DNA of 64,000 nucleotides, from NCBI GenBank assembly GCA_025144025.1, contig JALXWS010000004.1, positions 1 to 64,000 on the forward strand. The letters run 5' to 3'. This document shows, piece after piece, positions 24,072 through 32,509 of this stretch (position 1 is its first letter; every line of letters starts with the position of its first letter). Origin of the DNA: Corynebacterium sp. p3-SID1241 (GTDB taxonomy: Bacteria > Actinomycetota > Actinomycetes > Mycobacteriales > Mycobacteriaceae). The notes under the pieces are model-generated. The model was given only the letters and a program-made list of their open reading frames with translations, ran no database searches and was not told the origin of the DNA. A program made the translations under genes and the position numbers.

Positions 24072-25445
24072 TTAGCTCAACGGGCTCATTGACTGGTAGA
24101 GCTGTTCTACCTTGTCGCGTGGGGTCTCGTCATGTTCGTGGACGGCGTCGCTGACCTCTTCAGGGTCGTCTTTGGAGCCAGTAATAATGTCTATATCGGA
24201 GGGCCCAACCTCGCCGGAGCGAAGCGCGGCCATCTCGGCGTGGTAGCGCACAACAACGGCAATGGTGGCGGCCACGGGGACGGCGAGGAAGGCGCCGACG
24301 ATGCCTGCCAGGGTAGAGCCGATGGTGACAGAGAGCAGGACGACGGCCGCGTGCAGTCCCATTGCCTTGGACTGCAACATAGGTTGGAGAATATTGCCCT
24401 CAACCTGCTGGACGATGATGATAAGGGCCAAGGCCAATAGTGCATTGGTCAGGCCATTGGATACCAAGGCGATAATAACTGCCAAAGCACCGGCGGTGAC
24501 AGCACCGATGATTGGGATGAAGCTGGCGAAGAAAGTCACCACGGCGATGACGAGCGCAAGCGGAACTTGCAGAACCCACAGGCCAAGGCCGATGAGAACT
24601 GCGTCCACCATGGCCACGGCGGCCTGCGCTTGTATGAAGCCCGACAAGGTCTTCCAGATGCGCGCGCCGAGCTCGGTAACGTGCCAGCCGGTGGAGTTGC
24701 CGGTGTACTTGCGCAGCCAGGGTAGGAATTTGTCGCCGTCTTTAATGATGAAGAAGGTGACAAAGAGCATGATCAGCGCGGCCACGACGATGGAGCTGGC
24801 CATCGAGAAACCAGAGATAACGCCGGTGGCGATAGTGGAGGCTTGGCCCTTGGCAAACTTGACCACGTCCTGGAGCACGGACTGTAGCTGGTCACTTTGG
24901 ATATCGATGGGGGACTTTTCCACCATCTCCGTCAGCTGGTTGATGCCGTCTTCAGCCTGATTAATGAGCGTTTGGCTCTGACTAGTGACTACTGGCGCCA
25001 TGGCGGCAAAGACGCCGCAGAAGACAATGATGAGGCCGAGCAACGTGCTCACCGCCGCGAGCGAGCGCGGGAATCCCTTACTGCGCAGCCACGCGCTGAT
25101 GGGGTAGAGCACCGTGGAAACGAGGATGGCGAGCAAGACCGGCAGCAGGCCTACCCAAATGAACTTGAGCAGGTAGCCGGCCAGCGCTAGGCCGGTGACG
25201 ATAAGGATAAAGACCACCGAGACCTTGGCCATGGTGCGGAAGTCCTTGGCCAAAATGGCGGATTTATTATCGTGCTCGGCGGGGTGTTCATTGGCGAGTT
25301 CGGCGCCAAGGTGTGCGTCATCATAAGAGACGAGGGTGTGCGCATCTTCCTCGCCGGGTTTTTGGATTTGTGTCGCGGTTCCTTTTTCCTGCGCGGACGG
25401 GCGCTTGGCCTCGTCGAGAGAAGACGAATCATGTGATGTAGACAT
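24072..25445 (-). CDS. AI-2E family transporter
   Basis: A 457-residue membrane protein of the AI-2E/PerM type. It has a ~75-residue acidic cytosolic N-terminus, about eight TM helices, a helical periplasmic-type insertion (SQTLINQAEDGINQLTEMVE), and the conserved LALIIIVQQVEGNILQPML and GIVGAFLAVPVAA segments near the C-terminus. Members have been linked to AI-2 export or Na+/H+ exchange, so the substrate here is open. The acidic C-terminal tail (DDPEEVSDAVHEHDETPRD) is a corynebacterial addition. Confidence 0.85.
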   Translation of the reverse strand: MSTSHDSSSLDEAKRPSAQEKGTATQIQKPGEEDAHTLVSYDDAHLGAELANEHPAEHDNKSAILAKDFRTMAKVSVVFILIVTGLALAGYLLKFIWVGLLPVLLAILVSTVLYPISAWLRSKGFPRSLAAVSTLLGLIIVFCGVFAAMAPVVTSQSQTLINQAEDGINQLTEMVEKSPIDIQSDQLQSVLQDVVKFAKGQASTIATGVISGFSMASSIVVAALIMLFVTFFIIKDGDKFLPWLRKYTGNSTGWHVTELGARIWKTLSGFIQAQAAVAMVDAVLIGLGLWVLQVPLALVIAVVTFFASFIPIIGAVTAGALAVIIALVSNGLTNALLALALIIIVQQVEGNILQPMLQSKAMGLHAAVVLLSVTIGSTLAGIVGAFLAVPVAATIAVVVRYHAEMAALRSGEVGPSDIDIITGSKDDPEEVSDAVHEHDETPRDKVEQLYQSMSPLS

Positions 25446-25485
25446 TGCCTACCACTATGCCACATAAAACTCGCAGCGCATATAC

Positions 25486-25525
25486 GAAAAAGGAGGTAGC
25501 GGCCCACGGGCGGGGCGCTACCTCC
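25486..25525 (-). terminator. Terminator of putA
   Basis: On the minus strand GGAGGTAGCG/CGCTACCTCC forms a 10-bp perfect stem with a 14-nt GC-rich loop, followed by TTTTTC. It sits about 40 nt after the putA stop. Confidence 0.85.
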
Positions 25526-25564
25526 CATCAGTACCTTTAACGCGTCCGCTGACGCGGCCGGGAA

Positions 25565-28500
25565 TTACTCGTCACGCAGGTTACCTACGTTGCGAATGAT
25601 GCCGAAGCGGTGCATGGTTACGGAGACTGCCTGCTCAAGAAGGTAAGGAATGAGTTCACGGCGGCCGTCGGCAAGCACGGGCTGGTCGAGCACTACGGAG
25701 TTGGAGCGCACCGCGGCCTCGTAGATGGAATCCGGCACGGTGCGCAGCGCACGCACGCGCGAGGACTGGTCATTAGCCACGACGGTGGCAAAGGCTTCGT
25801 CGGTAATGGCCTTAACGTCGAAGCCGAGGTCCTGCAGCTGAGTGGCTACCTCCGGGGTGGCAGAGATTTCCGTGGCGGTGCCGGTGATTGCAGCAGCCAG
25901 CACCTGGCGAGCGACCTCGCGCAGCTCGTAGCCTTCGCCCACGCGCACACGCAGCTTGCTCAACAGCGGGCGGTAGCGGAAGATATTGGCCTCAGAGACT
26001 AAACCGGTGCGGTCGTGGTTGCGACCAAACTCCTCCTGCCAGGCCACCTGGTCTAGCTCAGCGGCGCGCCACAGCCAGGAGATGTCGTCCTCGGAGAGCT
26101 TGCCGGAAAGGTTATCGCGCAGGCGTTGCAGTGCGGCGAGGCTAGCTGGGGCGATGTCTACGTTGCGTGGCTTGAGTTCGCCATCGGCCCACTCACCCAT
26201 CTGCGCCACATAGTTCGGGCCGCCGGCTTTAGCGCCCGGGCCCATGACGGACTTCTTCCAACCGCCGAAGGACTGGCGCTGGACAATCGCGCCGGTAATG
26301 CCGCGGTTGACGTAGGCATTGCCCACCTCAACATTGTCGATCCAGTACTCAATTTCGGCGTCGTCAAGCGAGTGGATGCCGCCAGTCAGACCGTAACCGG
26401 TGTCGTTTTGCCAAGCGATTGCCTCTTCCAAGGTATCGGCATACATGATGCCAAGGATGGGGCCGAAGCACTCGTTCTTGTGGTACCAGGAGCCCGGCTG
26501 CACATTATCGCGGATGCCCGGGGACCATAGGGTGCCTTCCTGATTGAGCTTTTCCGGCTTGAGCAGCCACTTCTCGCCCGGCTCAAGCTGTGTCAAGCCG
26601 CGCAGGAGCTTTTCACTCGGCTCTTCTGCCAAGCCATTCATGGTGGTGGTGATGTCGAAACCAGGGCCGGGCTTGAGGGTCTTGACAGCATCCAGCAATT
26701 GGTTGCGCAGGCGCGCAGACTTGCCGGCTGCACCGACGAAGATGACTAGGGAGGACGCCGAGCACTTTTGGCCCGAGTGGCCGAAGGCAGAGTTGTAGAG
26801 GTCATCGATGGCCAGATCTGGGTCTGCGGCCGGGGTGATGATGAGCGCATTCTTGCCGGAGGTCTCCGCCATGATATTCATTTTCGGCTTCCAGGAACGG
26901 AAGAGCGCGCCGGTATCGGAGGCGCCGGTGAGGATGACATTGTCCACGTCATCGTGGGAAAGCAGGGCCTTGCCGGCTTCGCCTTCATCAGTAAGCACGA
27001 GTTGGACCAGGTCCGGGTCCAGTCCCTGCGCCTCCAGAGCGGTGCGGAACGCTTCCACCACGAGCTTGCCGCAGTGAACCACCTGTGGGGCTGGCTTGAC
27101 GATAACCGCCGAGCCGGCCGCCAAGGATGCCGCAATGCCGCCGGTCGGGATGGCAATGGGGAAGTTCCACGGTGGGGTCACCACGGTGACGGTGTGGGGT
27201 GTGAACTTAGAGTAAGACTCCTCCAGCAGGCGCGCGGATTGGCCGTAGTAGGTACAGAAGTCAATCGCCTCAGAGACCTCAGGATCGGTCTGAGTAACGG
27301 TCTTATTGGCCTCATACGCAGCCACAGAGATGAACTTACCGCGCTGGGAAGCAATCTCGTCCGCGACCGCCTCGAGGGCCGCGGCGCGCTCGGCGGCAGG
27401 ACGCTTACCCCACTCGGTGCCCAGCTCCTTGGCGCGGGCGATATGGCCTTCTACCGCGGCTGGGTCGGTGACCTCCCTGATGCCGTGCTCGCCCGGGTTG
27501 CGCTTGAGCGCTTCCAGCGCCCACTGGCGGTTGGCCGCGAGAGCCGGGTCAGTATCAGCCTCGTTAGTAAAGCGGCCGGTACGCGGTGCTTGGCGGCCAT
27601 CCTCCTCGAGGCGGTTCTGGGTGCGACGGGCGCCAGCGAAGGTGTCCCAGCGCTTGGCGACGGCCCGACGGAACGTCTCTTCCTGGTCCGCCAGCGGCTC
27701 CTCGCCTGGGGCAAAGAGGGCGTAGAGGAAGTTTTGTGGTGCGGAGTTCTCCTCTAGGCGGCGTACCAGGTAGGACACGGCGACATCGAAGTCTTCTGCG
27801 TGGACAACCGGGGTATAGAGGATCTGGCGGCCGTCAAAGACCTTGCGCACCGCTGCCTGCTGTGCTGGGGACATGCCCTGCAGCATCTCCGAATCCATCA
27901 TGTGCAGCACGCCGCGCTTCTTACCCAGCTCATAGGCCATTGCGGCGGTATAGAGGTTGTGGGTTGCTACACCGATGCGGACGCTATCGGCGTACTCCTC
28001 GCGCAGGATGAAATCCAGTAGGCGATAGTAGTTAGCATCCACATCGAGTTTGTTGGTGTAGGTAGCAAGCGGCCAATCGTGGACCTCGCCCTGCACGGTC
28101 TCCATAGATAGGTTCGCGCCCTTAACGATGCGCACCTTAACTTTTGCGCCGCCTTCAGCGACGCGTTTCTTAGCAAACTCCGCGATGTCCTTGAGGGCAT
28201 CAAACGTATCAGGAAGATAGGCCTGCAGGACGATTCCGGACTCTAGATTCTTAAACTCCGGCTCGCTCATTAGCTCCTTGAACAGGCGGATGGTCAGGTG
28301 GAGATCGTGGTATTCCTCCATGTCCATATTGATAAACACCTGCGGATTGCGGCGCGCTGCTTCTTCATAGAGTGGACGCAGGCGCTCTTTGAGCCGCTCC
28401 ACCGAACCGTCGATGTCCCACTGGTTAAGCTGAGCCACCATGGAGGAGGCTTTCACGGAAACGTAGGTCACGCGCGGATTTTGGATGAGCTTGAGGGTAC

Positions 28501-29008
28501 GCTCAGCACGGGATTTTGCCTCAGCCTCACCGAGTACCGCTTCCCCCAGTAGGTTGAGGTTGAGCTGCTCGCCGGATTCAGCGGCTTTGTCGAGCGTCTT
28601 ATTTAGCGATTCCGACTCTGCATCCAGCACTAGGTGGCCGACCATTTTGCGCATGTAGATTCGCGTAATGGGCATCACTAAGTTGGGCAGGATTGGTCCG
28701 AAGAAGCCACCGGCGCCAACGAGCGCACCGTTGATGCTTCCCAAGAAAGAAGGATCATAGTGCGAGGAAATATCCTTCAGTGCGTGCGCTGCTACCTTGT
28801 CGTCTTCTGGGCGCATGACGCGGTCGACGAAGTCCATGGTGAACTTCACACCGTCTTCATCGCGCAGTAGGTCCGCGAGCTGTTCGGTGGCCTTATCTTC
28901 TTCGTCCGCGGTGGACTTCAACCAGTTGTGGGCGCGGCTGATAGCTGCAGGCAGGACAGCCTCCACATCATCAGAGATGGGTAAGCGGGTATTAGCAGGA
29001 GAAGTCAT
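25565..29008 (-). CDS. putA: Bifunctional proline dehydrogenase / glutamate-semialdehyde dehydrogenase
   Basis: Oxidises proline to P5C (FAD) and then to glutamate (NAD). The 1147 residues include an N-terminal PRODH barrel (VRIVKGANLSMETVQGEVHD, and RIGVATHNLYTAA around residues 290-350). The aldehyde dehydrogenase half has VVTPPWNFPIAIPTGG and the catalytic Cys in SGQKCSASSLVIF. There is no N-terminal ribbon-helix-helix DNA-binding domain, so it is not a self-regulating trifunctional PutA. A C-terminal extension of about 150 residues follows. The ATG at 29008 follows AGAGGT. Confidence 0.95.
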   Translation of the reverse strand: MTSPANTRLPISDDVEAVLPAAISRAHNWLKSTADEEDKATEQLADLLRDEDGVKFTMDFVDRVMRPEDDKVAAHALKDISSHYDPSFLGSINGALVGAGGFFGPILPNLVMPITRIYMRKMVGHLVLDAESESLNKTLDKAAESGEQLNLNLLGEAVLGEAEAKSRAERTLKLIQNPRVTYVSVKASSMVAQLNQWDIDGSVERLKERLRPLYEEAARRNPQVFINMDMEEYHDLHLTIRLFKELMSEPEFKNLESGIVLQAYLPDTFDALKDIAEFAKKRVAEGGAKVKVRIVKGANLSMETVQGEVHDWPLATYTNKLDVDANYYRLLDFILREEYADSVRIGVATHNLYTAAMAYELGKKRGVLHMMDSEMLQGMSPAQQAAVRKVFDGRQILYTPVVHAEDFDVAVSYLVRRLEENSAPQNFLYALFAPGEEPLADQEETFRRAVAKRWDTFAGARRTQNRLEEDGRQAPRTGRFTNEADTDPALAANRQWALEALKRNPGEHGIREVTDPAAVEGHIARAKELGTEWGKRPAAERAAALEAVADEIASQRGKFISVAAYEANKTVTQTDPEVSEAIDFCTYYGQSARLLEESYSKFTPHTVTVVTPPWNFPIAIPTGGIAASLAAGSAVIVKPAPQVVHCGKLVVEAFRTALEAQGLDPDLVQLVLTDEGEAGKALLSHDDVDNVILTGASDTGALFRSWKPKMNIMAETSGKNALIITPAADPDLAIDDLYNSAFGHSGQKCSASSLVIFVGAAGKSARLRNQLLDAVKTLKPGPGFDITTTMNGLAEEPSEKLLRGLTQLEPGEKWLLKPEKLNQEGTLWSPGIRDNVQPGSWYHKNECFGPILGIMYADTLEEAIAWQNDTGYGLTGGIHSLDDAEIEYWIDNVEVGNAYVNRGITGAIVQRQSFGGWKKSVMGPGAKAGGPNYVAQMGEWADGELKPRNVDIAPASLAALQRLRDNLSGKLSEDDISWLWRAAELDQVAWQEEFGRNHDRTGLVSEANIFRYRPLLSKLRVRVGEGYELREVARQVLAAAITGTATEISATPEVATQLQDLGFDVKAITDEAFATVVANDQSSRVRALRTVPDSIYEAAVRSNSVVLDQPVLADGRRELIPYLLEQAVSVTMHRFGIIRNVGNLRDE

Positions 29009-29603
29009 ATGGGTTATACCTCTTTTTCAAACGGGTCACGTCCCAGCGGCCGTCATCCACGCGGGGCAAAGGAGCTGCCAAATGCGGCGGATATGGGGAT
29101 ACCGGAAGGCAATGAATCTGGGAAATGAGCGGTGAGCTATGTCGTGCTGCGCGATGCAGCGGGTTGAGGAGCGAACACGCAGGGGCGCGACGCAGTGCGG
29201 GGTTCACAGGTATTCAGGTTGAAAGTGCGACTTTCAGCAGACCGTTATACGGGCTGTGTGCGGACGGGAGGCCTATCGCTGCTGCGACGAACGCGCGCCA
29301 GGTTGGTGTTCAACACTCACCTGCTTTCTATGACGTGGGTATGGGAACTAGGGGAAACGCGAGAGCTAAAGCGCTCTGGCGTGTGGCAACCCTGCAGGTT
29401 CAGGCTCCGATTATTGCCTAGGAAATATTACGAACTTTCGTGTTGCCGTAATTATAGAGAAGCGGCAAACGTGATGCTAGTCTCCTTTAGAAAACGATAC
29501 GCGGGGGTAGAAAGACAAAAAATAAACCCCAGCATGTGGGGTTCAGAGGGGGTATTGACGCAACCGGGGGTGTCTACCCCCGAGATTGTTTAGCAACCGC
29601 GGT
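29009..29603. other. Long putA upstream region
   Basis: About 590 bp without a convincing gene. On the minus strand TATAAT occurs at 29457-29452, which would give a transcript leader of over 400 nt to putA; its -35 is poor. The region contains hairpins, for example TGAAAGT-GCG-ACTTTCA at about 29219-29235, and CGGGGGT-GTCT-ACCCCCG near 29564-29581. The two plus-strand frames here lack an RBS and protein-like composition. Confidence 0.4.
29517..29543 (-). terminator. Terminator of the response-regulator gene
   Basis: On the minus strand AACCCC-ACATGCT-GGGGTT is followed by TATTTTTT. It lies about 60 nt after the regulator stop. A second hairpin (CGGGGGT/ACCCCCG) stands between stop and terminator. 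Confidence 0.75.
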
Positions 29604-30290
29604 TTAGGAACCGTACCCAGCTTTCAAAGCTTTTACCGCCAGCTCAAGACGGGACTTAGCGTGAAACTCGCTAAGGAGGGTGGAAACATACTTTTTCACC
29701 GTGCCCGGTGCATAATGTGTGCTCTTGGCAATCTCTTCGTTCGACTTGCCTTGGCAGACTAAATCTAGGACCTGCTCTAAAGCAGGAGAAATGTGATGAT
29801 TGTCCTTGAGCTTAGCGGTATCATTCGCCCCATTGGAATTGCTCTTCTCCGCGTTCCAACCAGGAAGTTGCTCAAAAAGGCGGGTGAGGGATTGTGGGGT
29901 AACAACCGTGCCACCGCGCACGGCCTCGCGCACGGTATCCAAGATATAGACCGGTTTTGAGCTCTTTAGAATATAGGCCGCTGCCTTATTGGACATGACT
30001 TCTTTGAGGGTTTCATCATTGTCCATGGCGGTCATCGCAACAAAGACGGGTGGGTTATCCATCTTATTGACCTCGCGCAAGAGGGTAGTGCCATCCATTT
30101 CGGGCATATGGATGTCCGCGACAAGGACATCAAATTCTTGCTCTTGCAGTAATTTGAGGGCGACCTTGCCATTTTCTGCGGTAGCGCGCACCTCCATGTC
30201 CTCCGCTGAGGCGAAGTAGCGCCCCAAGGCCTCGAGAACAAGTGGGTCGTCATCGACGACCAGAAGAGAAATCTTTACTTCACGCACCAT
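29604..30290 (-). CDS. NarL/LuxR-family response regulator
   Basis: A 228-residue two-component regulator. The receiver domain (residues ~6-125) has the acidic pair DDD near 13-15, phospho-acceptor Asp59 in VADIHMPEMDG, Thr87 and Lys109. The C-terminal LuxR helix-turn-helix reads QVLDLVCQGKSNEEIAKSTH then APGTVKKYVSTLLSEF. Its ATG lies inside the 3' end of the 50-residue peptide gene (16-bp overlap), so translation of the two should be coupled. The kinase is upstream on the same strand. Target genes cannot be read from the window. Confidence 0.9.
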   Translation of the reverse strand: MVREVKISLLVVDDDPLVLEALGRYFASAEDMEVRATAENGKVALKLLQEQEFDVLVADIHMPEMDGTTLLREVNKMDNPPVFVAMTAMDNDETLKEVMSNKAAAYILKSSKPVYILDTVREAVRGGTVVTPQSLTRLFEQLPGWNAEKSNSNGANDTAKLKDNHHISPALEQVLDLVCQGKSNEEIAKSTHYAPGTVKKYVSTLLSEFHAKSRLELAVKALKAGYGS

Positions 30291-30427
30291 GGTGATGGGC
30301 AGCCAAAGACCAATTCGACCGGCGATTGATATTCCGTGTGTGGAGATAGATCACCAGGGGTCAGTCCCCCTAGGAGGGAGGATGACAACAAAAATGGAGC
30401 GAGAAAACTAGCAAGTGCGGCCTGCAT
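30275..30427 (-). CDS. Hidden 50-residue peptide gene between kinase and regulator
   Basis: ATG 30427 lies 8 nt after AAAGGA and the frame ends in TAA at 30275. The peptide starts MQAALASFLAPFLLSSSLL, a hydrophobic stretch able to insert in or cross the membrane. It continues with a Pro/acidic segment and ends FGCPSPWCVK, with two Cys four residues apart. There is no Lys or Arg before the last residue. The gene overlaps the regulator start by 16 bp and begins 90 nt after the kinase stop, without a terminator between. I know of no matching family. A signal peptide, a small membrane modulator of the kinase, or a coupling leader ORF are the options. Confidence 0.6.
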   Translation of the reverse strand: MQAALASFLAPFLLSSSLLGGLTPGDLSPHTEYQSPVELVFGCPSPWCVK

Positions 30428-30517
30428 ATGCGTGGTCCTTTAATAAAAACTGTTTTAGTCAGAAACAAGCGATAGCTTAGTGTATGCTTTCCAGGTTTGC
30501 TAGGAGAAGTGTTGCAC

Positions 30518-31708
30518 TTAACGTGCTTTTTGGGCGGAGGGTGGAAGCGAAAGCGAAAGTTCCCACCGATTGTTTTCAAATTTGGTATCAACGCGGGCGT
30601 CGATTGTTGTGGCTATTCGTGACATTGATGCCATACCAATGCCCGATGACATATCGGCATTTGTACTAGTCGGTTTAGAAACGGGATTGGAAATTGTTAT
30701 GACGGTCCATCCCAAATGTGGTCGCACCGAGATTACGATTTCCGCGCCTGGTGGAGAGTACTTGACTGCGTTTAAACAGGCTTCGGTAGTGATTGCAGCA
30801 ATGGAGTTTAGCGTTTCTGGAGGAAAACGTGGGGTGAACTCTTCGGTACTCACCTCCATCACTGGTTGTCGGTTTAACTTAGATAGACGGCCTTCTTCTC
30901 GGGAAAGAAGCTGGGCAAAAGTATCTGGCTTGGTTGTGGAGCCGAAGCTTAAACCGTCGTTAATGCCTTCGATGTTGTTTCGGAGAACCTTAGTCAGCGC
31001 GCGAACTTCGGACATAGAGGAGCGCATGGAATCGCTGAGTTCATCCAGGCGTCGAGCAAGTTCTTGGTTTTGGGAATACTCGAGACTTAAGGCTTCAAGC
31101 TGCATGGTGTTAACCGTCAGGCTGGAGACTACGGAGTTATGCAGCGTTTCGGCGAGATCCGATTGTCTCCGTTGAACATCGGCGTTCCACTCGACCATGG
31201 CTGTCTTGTATCGCTGAGCAGAATGGGCAAAAGTTGCTCCGATGACCGCGCCGACTCCAATGAACATTGCCCATGCAAAGGCTGGCGCAGGATTTACGCT
31301 GATTTGTGCGGTGCTGGGATCGATTAGGCCTGCGGCCCAAAAGACGGCACCTATTCCAATTGTCTGCCAATTCTTACCGTGATACGCGATCACGGCGATA
31401 AAGATTGGGGTTAAAAAGATGTAGCAGAGGTAGGGAGTACCTACGGCGAAAGTAGACCCCATCCACACCGCCACAAAAATTACCGACATCAGGAGCGGGT
31501 GGCGGAATGCCAAAGTAGTAGTGACGGTCAAAATAAGACCCAAGACGGTGGCCGAAAGCTGGTGTTCTGTGGGGGTGAAAAACGCGCCGAGAAGAGTGAG
31601 CGCCACGCAAATTACCGCGGTAAGCGCAGCTGTTCGCTGCAAGGTCATGGCCGCGCGAATGCGTTGGTAAATATGCGGCTGTGAAAATTTAGGCACGGTG
31701 CGGCACAC
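30518..31708 (-). CDS. Polytopic sensor histidine kinase (HisKA_3 type, atypical)
   Basis: A 396-residue kinase. About five to six TM helices (residues ~22-165) have only short loops, the pattern of intramembrane-sensing kinases. The phospho-acceptor His190 is in DLAETLHNSVVSSL; the residue after His is Asn, not the Asp/Glu usual in this class. The ATPase domain keeps the N-box (TTEACLNAVKYS) and a G-box (SSGIGMASM). The usual D-box Asp is not obvious (VITISNPVSKPT). The start is uncertain: GTG 31708 after AGGAAG, or ATG 31648. The partner regulator is downstream. Confidence 0.85.
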   Translation of the reverse strand: MCRTVPKFSQPHIYQRIRAAMTLQRTAALTAVICVALTLLGAFFTPTEHQLSATVLGLILTVTTTLAFRHPLLMSVIFVAVWMGSTFAVGTPYLCYIFLTPIFIAVIAYHGKNWQTIGIGAVFWAAGLIDPSTAQISVNPAPAFAWAMFIGVGAVIGATFAHSAQRYKTAMVEWNADVQRRQSDLAETLHNSVVSSLTVNTMQLEALSLEYSQNQELARRLDELSDSMRSSMSEVRALTKVLRNNIEGINDGLSFGSTTKPDTFAQLLSREEGRLSKLNRQPVMEVSTEEFTPRFPPETLNSIAAITTEACLNAVKYSPPGAEIVISVRPHLGWTVITISNPVSKPTSTNADMSSGIGMASMSRIATTIDARVDTKFENNRWELSLSLPPSAQKAR

Positions 31709-31779
31709 GCTTCCTGGTTGCTAAAGCTCGATGGGTTTGTCTCCTTAGTGTAAGTACAACGGCCGCGAAGTAGCCATTG

Positions 31780-31813
31780 AAAACAGCCAAACCCCCGCAC
31801 CTTCGTGCGCGGG
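31780..31813 (-). terminator. Terminator of the 58-residue protein gene
   Basis: On the minus strand CCCGCGCAC-GAAG-GTGCGGGGG forms a stem with one mismatch, followed by TTTGGCTGTTTTC. It separates the small gene from the kinase gene. Confidence 0.65.
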
Positions 31814-31887
31814 TCCTTAGGTGGATTCCGAGCGGAAAAGAAGGTGAGGGGGTTAGCTGGTCTTCATGAAGGAGTGCAGATTGCTAA

Positions 31888-32064
31888 TTATTTAGCTTCT
31901 GCAGCAACCTCTGCGTCATCCTTGGAGGACAGACCCTCGAATACGGCGGACAGACCCTCGGAGTCGGTTTTGGATTCGGAGGAGGTTTCGATGAGGCCCT
32001 TGATGCCCTTTACGAGTGCCTCGAAGTCGATGGCGGAGCTGAGGTCTGCGAGGGAATCGAACAT
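31888..32064 (-). CDS. Small acidic amphipathic protein, 58 residues (porin-like size)
   Basis: ATG 32064 follows GAAAGGAAAATAT, an excellent RBS. The N-terminal half (MFDSLADLSSAIDFEALVKG) can form an amphipathic helix. The C-terminal half is Ser/Glu/Lys-rich with a repeated EGLS motif and ends AEVAAEAK. Preferred codons suggest strong expression. Upstream, TTGGCA-N17-CATACT on the minus strand is a plausible promoter. It lacks a signal peptide, as do the small mycomembrane porins PorA/PorH (45-57 residues) that it resembles in size and character, but I cannot show homology. It is monocistronic, upstream of the kinase. Confidence 0.65.
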   Translation of the reverse strand: MFDSLADLSSAIDFEALVKGIKGLIETSSESKTDSEGLSAVFEGLSSKDDAEVAAEAK

Positions 32065-32344
32065 ATATTTTCCTTTCGGATAGGCGGAGTAAAACTACAA
32101 TCTCTCTGGGGTAGCAGCTCTTGGCTACTGTGATTCCTAGTATGCGGTAGCGGAGGTGGGCTGCCAATCCTCTTTTGGATACTTTCTGAAGTAACTTTTG
32201 GATCCTCTTAATACGATTTAAGGAACTCCATTTGGGTGCAGGCTAGGTTGCGGGGGTAAATCTGTAGGGGTGAGCAAGGGGGCGTCGGAAAGAGCTGTGC
32301 TGAGCTGGGTAAAAGCAGGAATTTTGAGAAAAGTTGAGTCGCGA

Positions 32345-32372
32345 GGAATAACTTTTGTAGGCTTCCGGTTGT
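32345..32372 (+). promoter_or_regulatory. SigH-type promoter of dnaK
   Basis: GGAATA-N16-GGTTGT fits the corynebacterial SigH consensus (GGAAT/C-A, 16-21 nt, C/T-GTT-A/G-A/T), apart from G for C/T at the first -10 position. Transcription would start about 7-10 nt downstream, inside the HAIR operator. Confidence 0.6.
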
Positions 32373-32377
32373 AAGGG

Positions 32378-32396
32378 TTGAGTGACACAGACTCAA
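32378..32396. promoter_or_regulatory. HspR operator (HAIR) 1 upstream of dnaK
   Basis: TTGAGT-N7-ACTCAA, a perfect core of the HspR-associated inverted repeat CTTGAGT-N7-ACTCAAG. It overlaps the predicted SigH start site, so HspR should repress the operon at 36393-encoded level. Confidence 0.85.
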
Positions 32397-32453
32397 GGGT
32401 GTGTGACCGGACGTGGAAGTTCTGTTACAGTAGCGCTCGGACGCAACGAGAAG

Positions 32454-32472
32454 TTGAGTCACTGACAGTCAA
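32454..32472. promoter_or_regulatory. HspR operator (HAIR) 2 upstream of dnaK
   Basis: TTGAGT-N7-AGTCAA, one mismatch to the HAIR core, 58 nt downstream of HAIR 1 and 38 nt before the dnaK ATG. An isolated TTGAGT half-site also occurs at 32334-32339. Confidence 0.6.
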
Positions 32473-32509
32473 CTTTACTAATTATCTCAAGATAAAAGGA
32501 GAAGAAATC

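Noticed and set aside
29125..29593. Two overlapping plus-strand frames upstream of putA
   Set aside because: No RBS, Arg/Cys/Trp-biased composition, mutually overlapping; not protein-like.
30370..30591. Minus-strand frame overlapping the kinase end (73 residues)
   Set aside because: Basic, His/Pro-rich composition without RBS, and it conflicts with the kinase frame. The 50-residue frame nearby has a proper RBS and is preferred.
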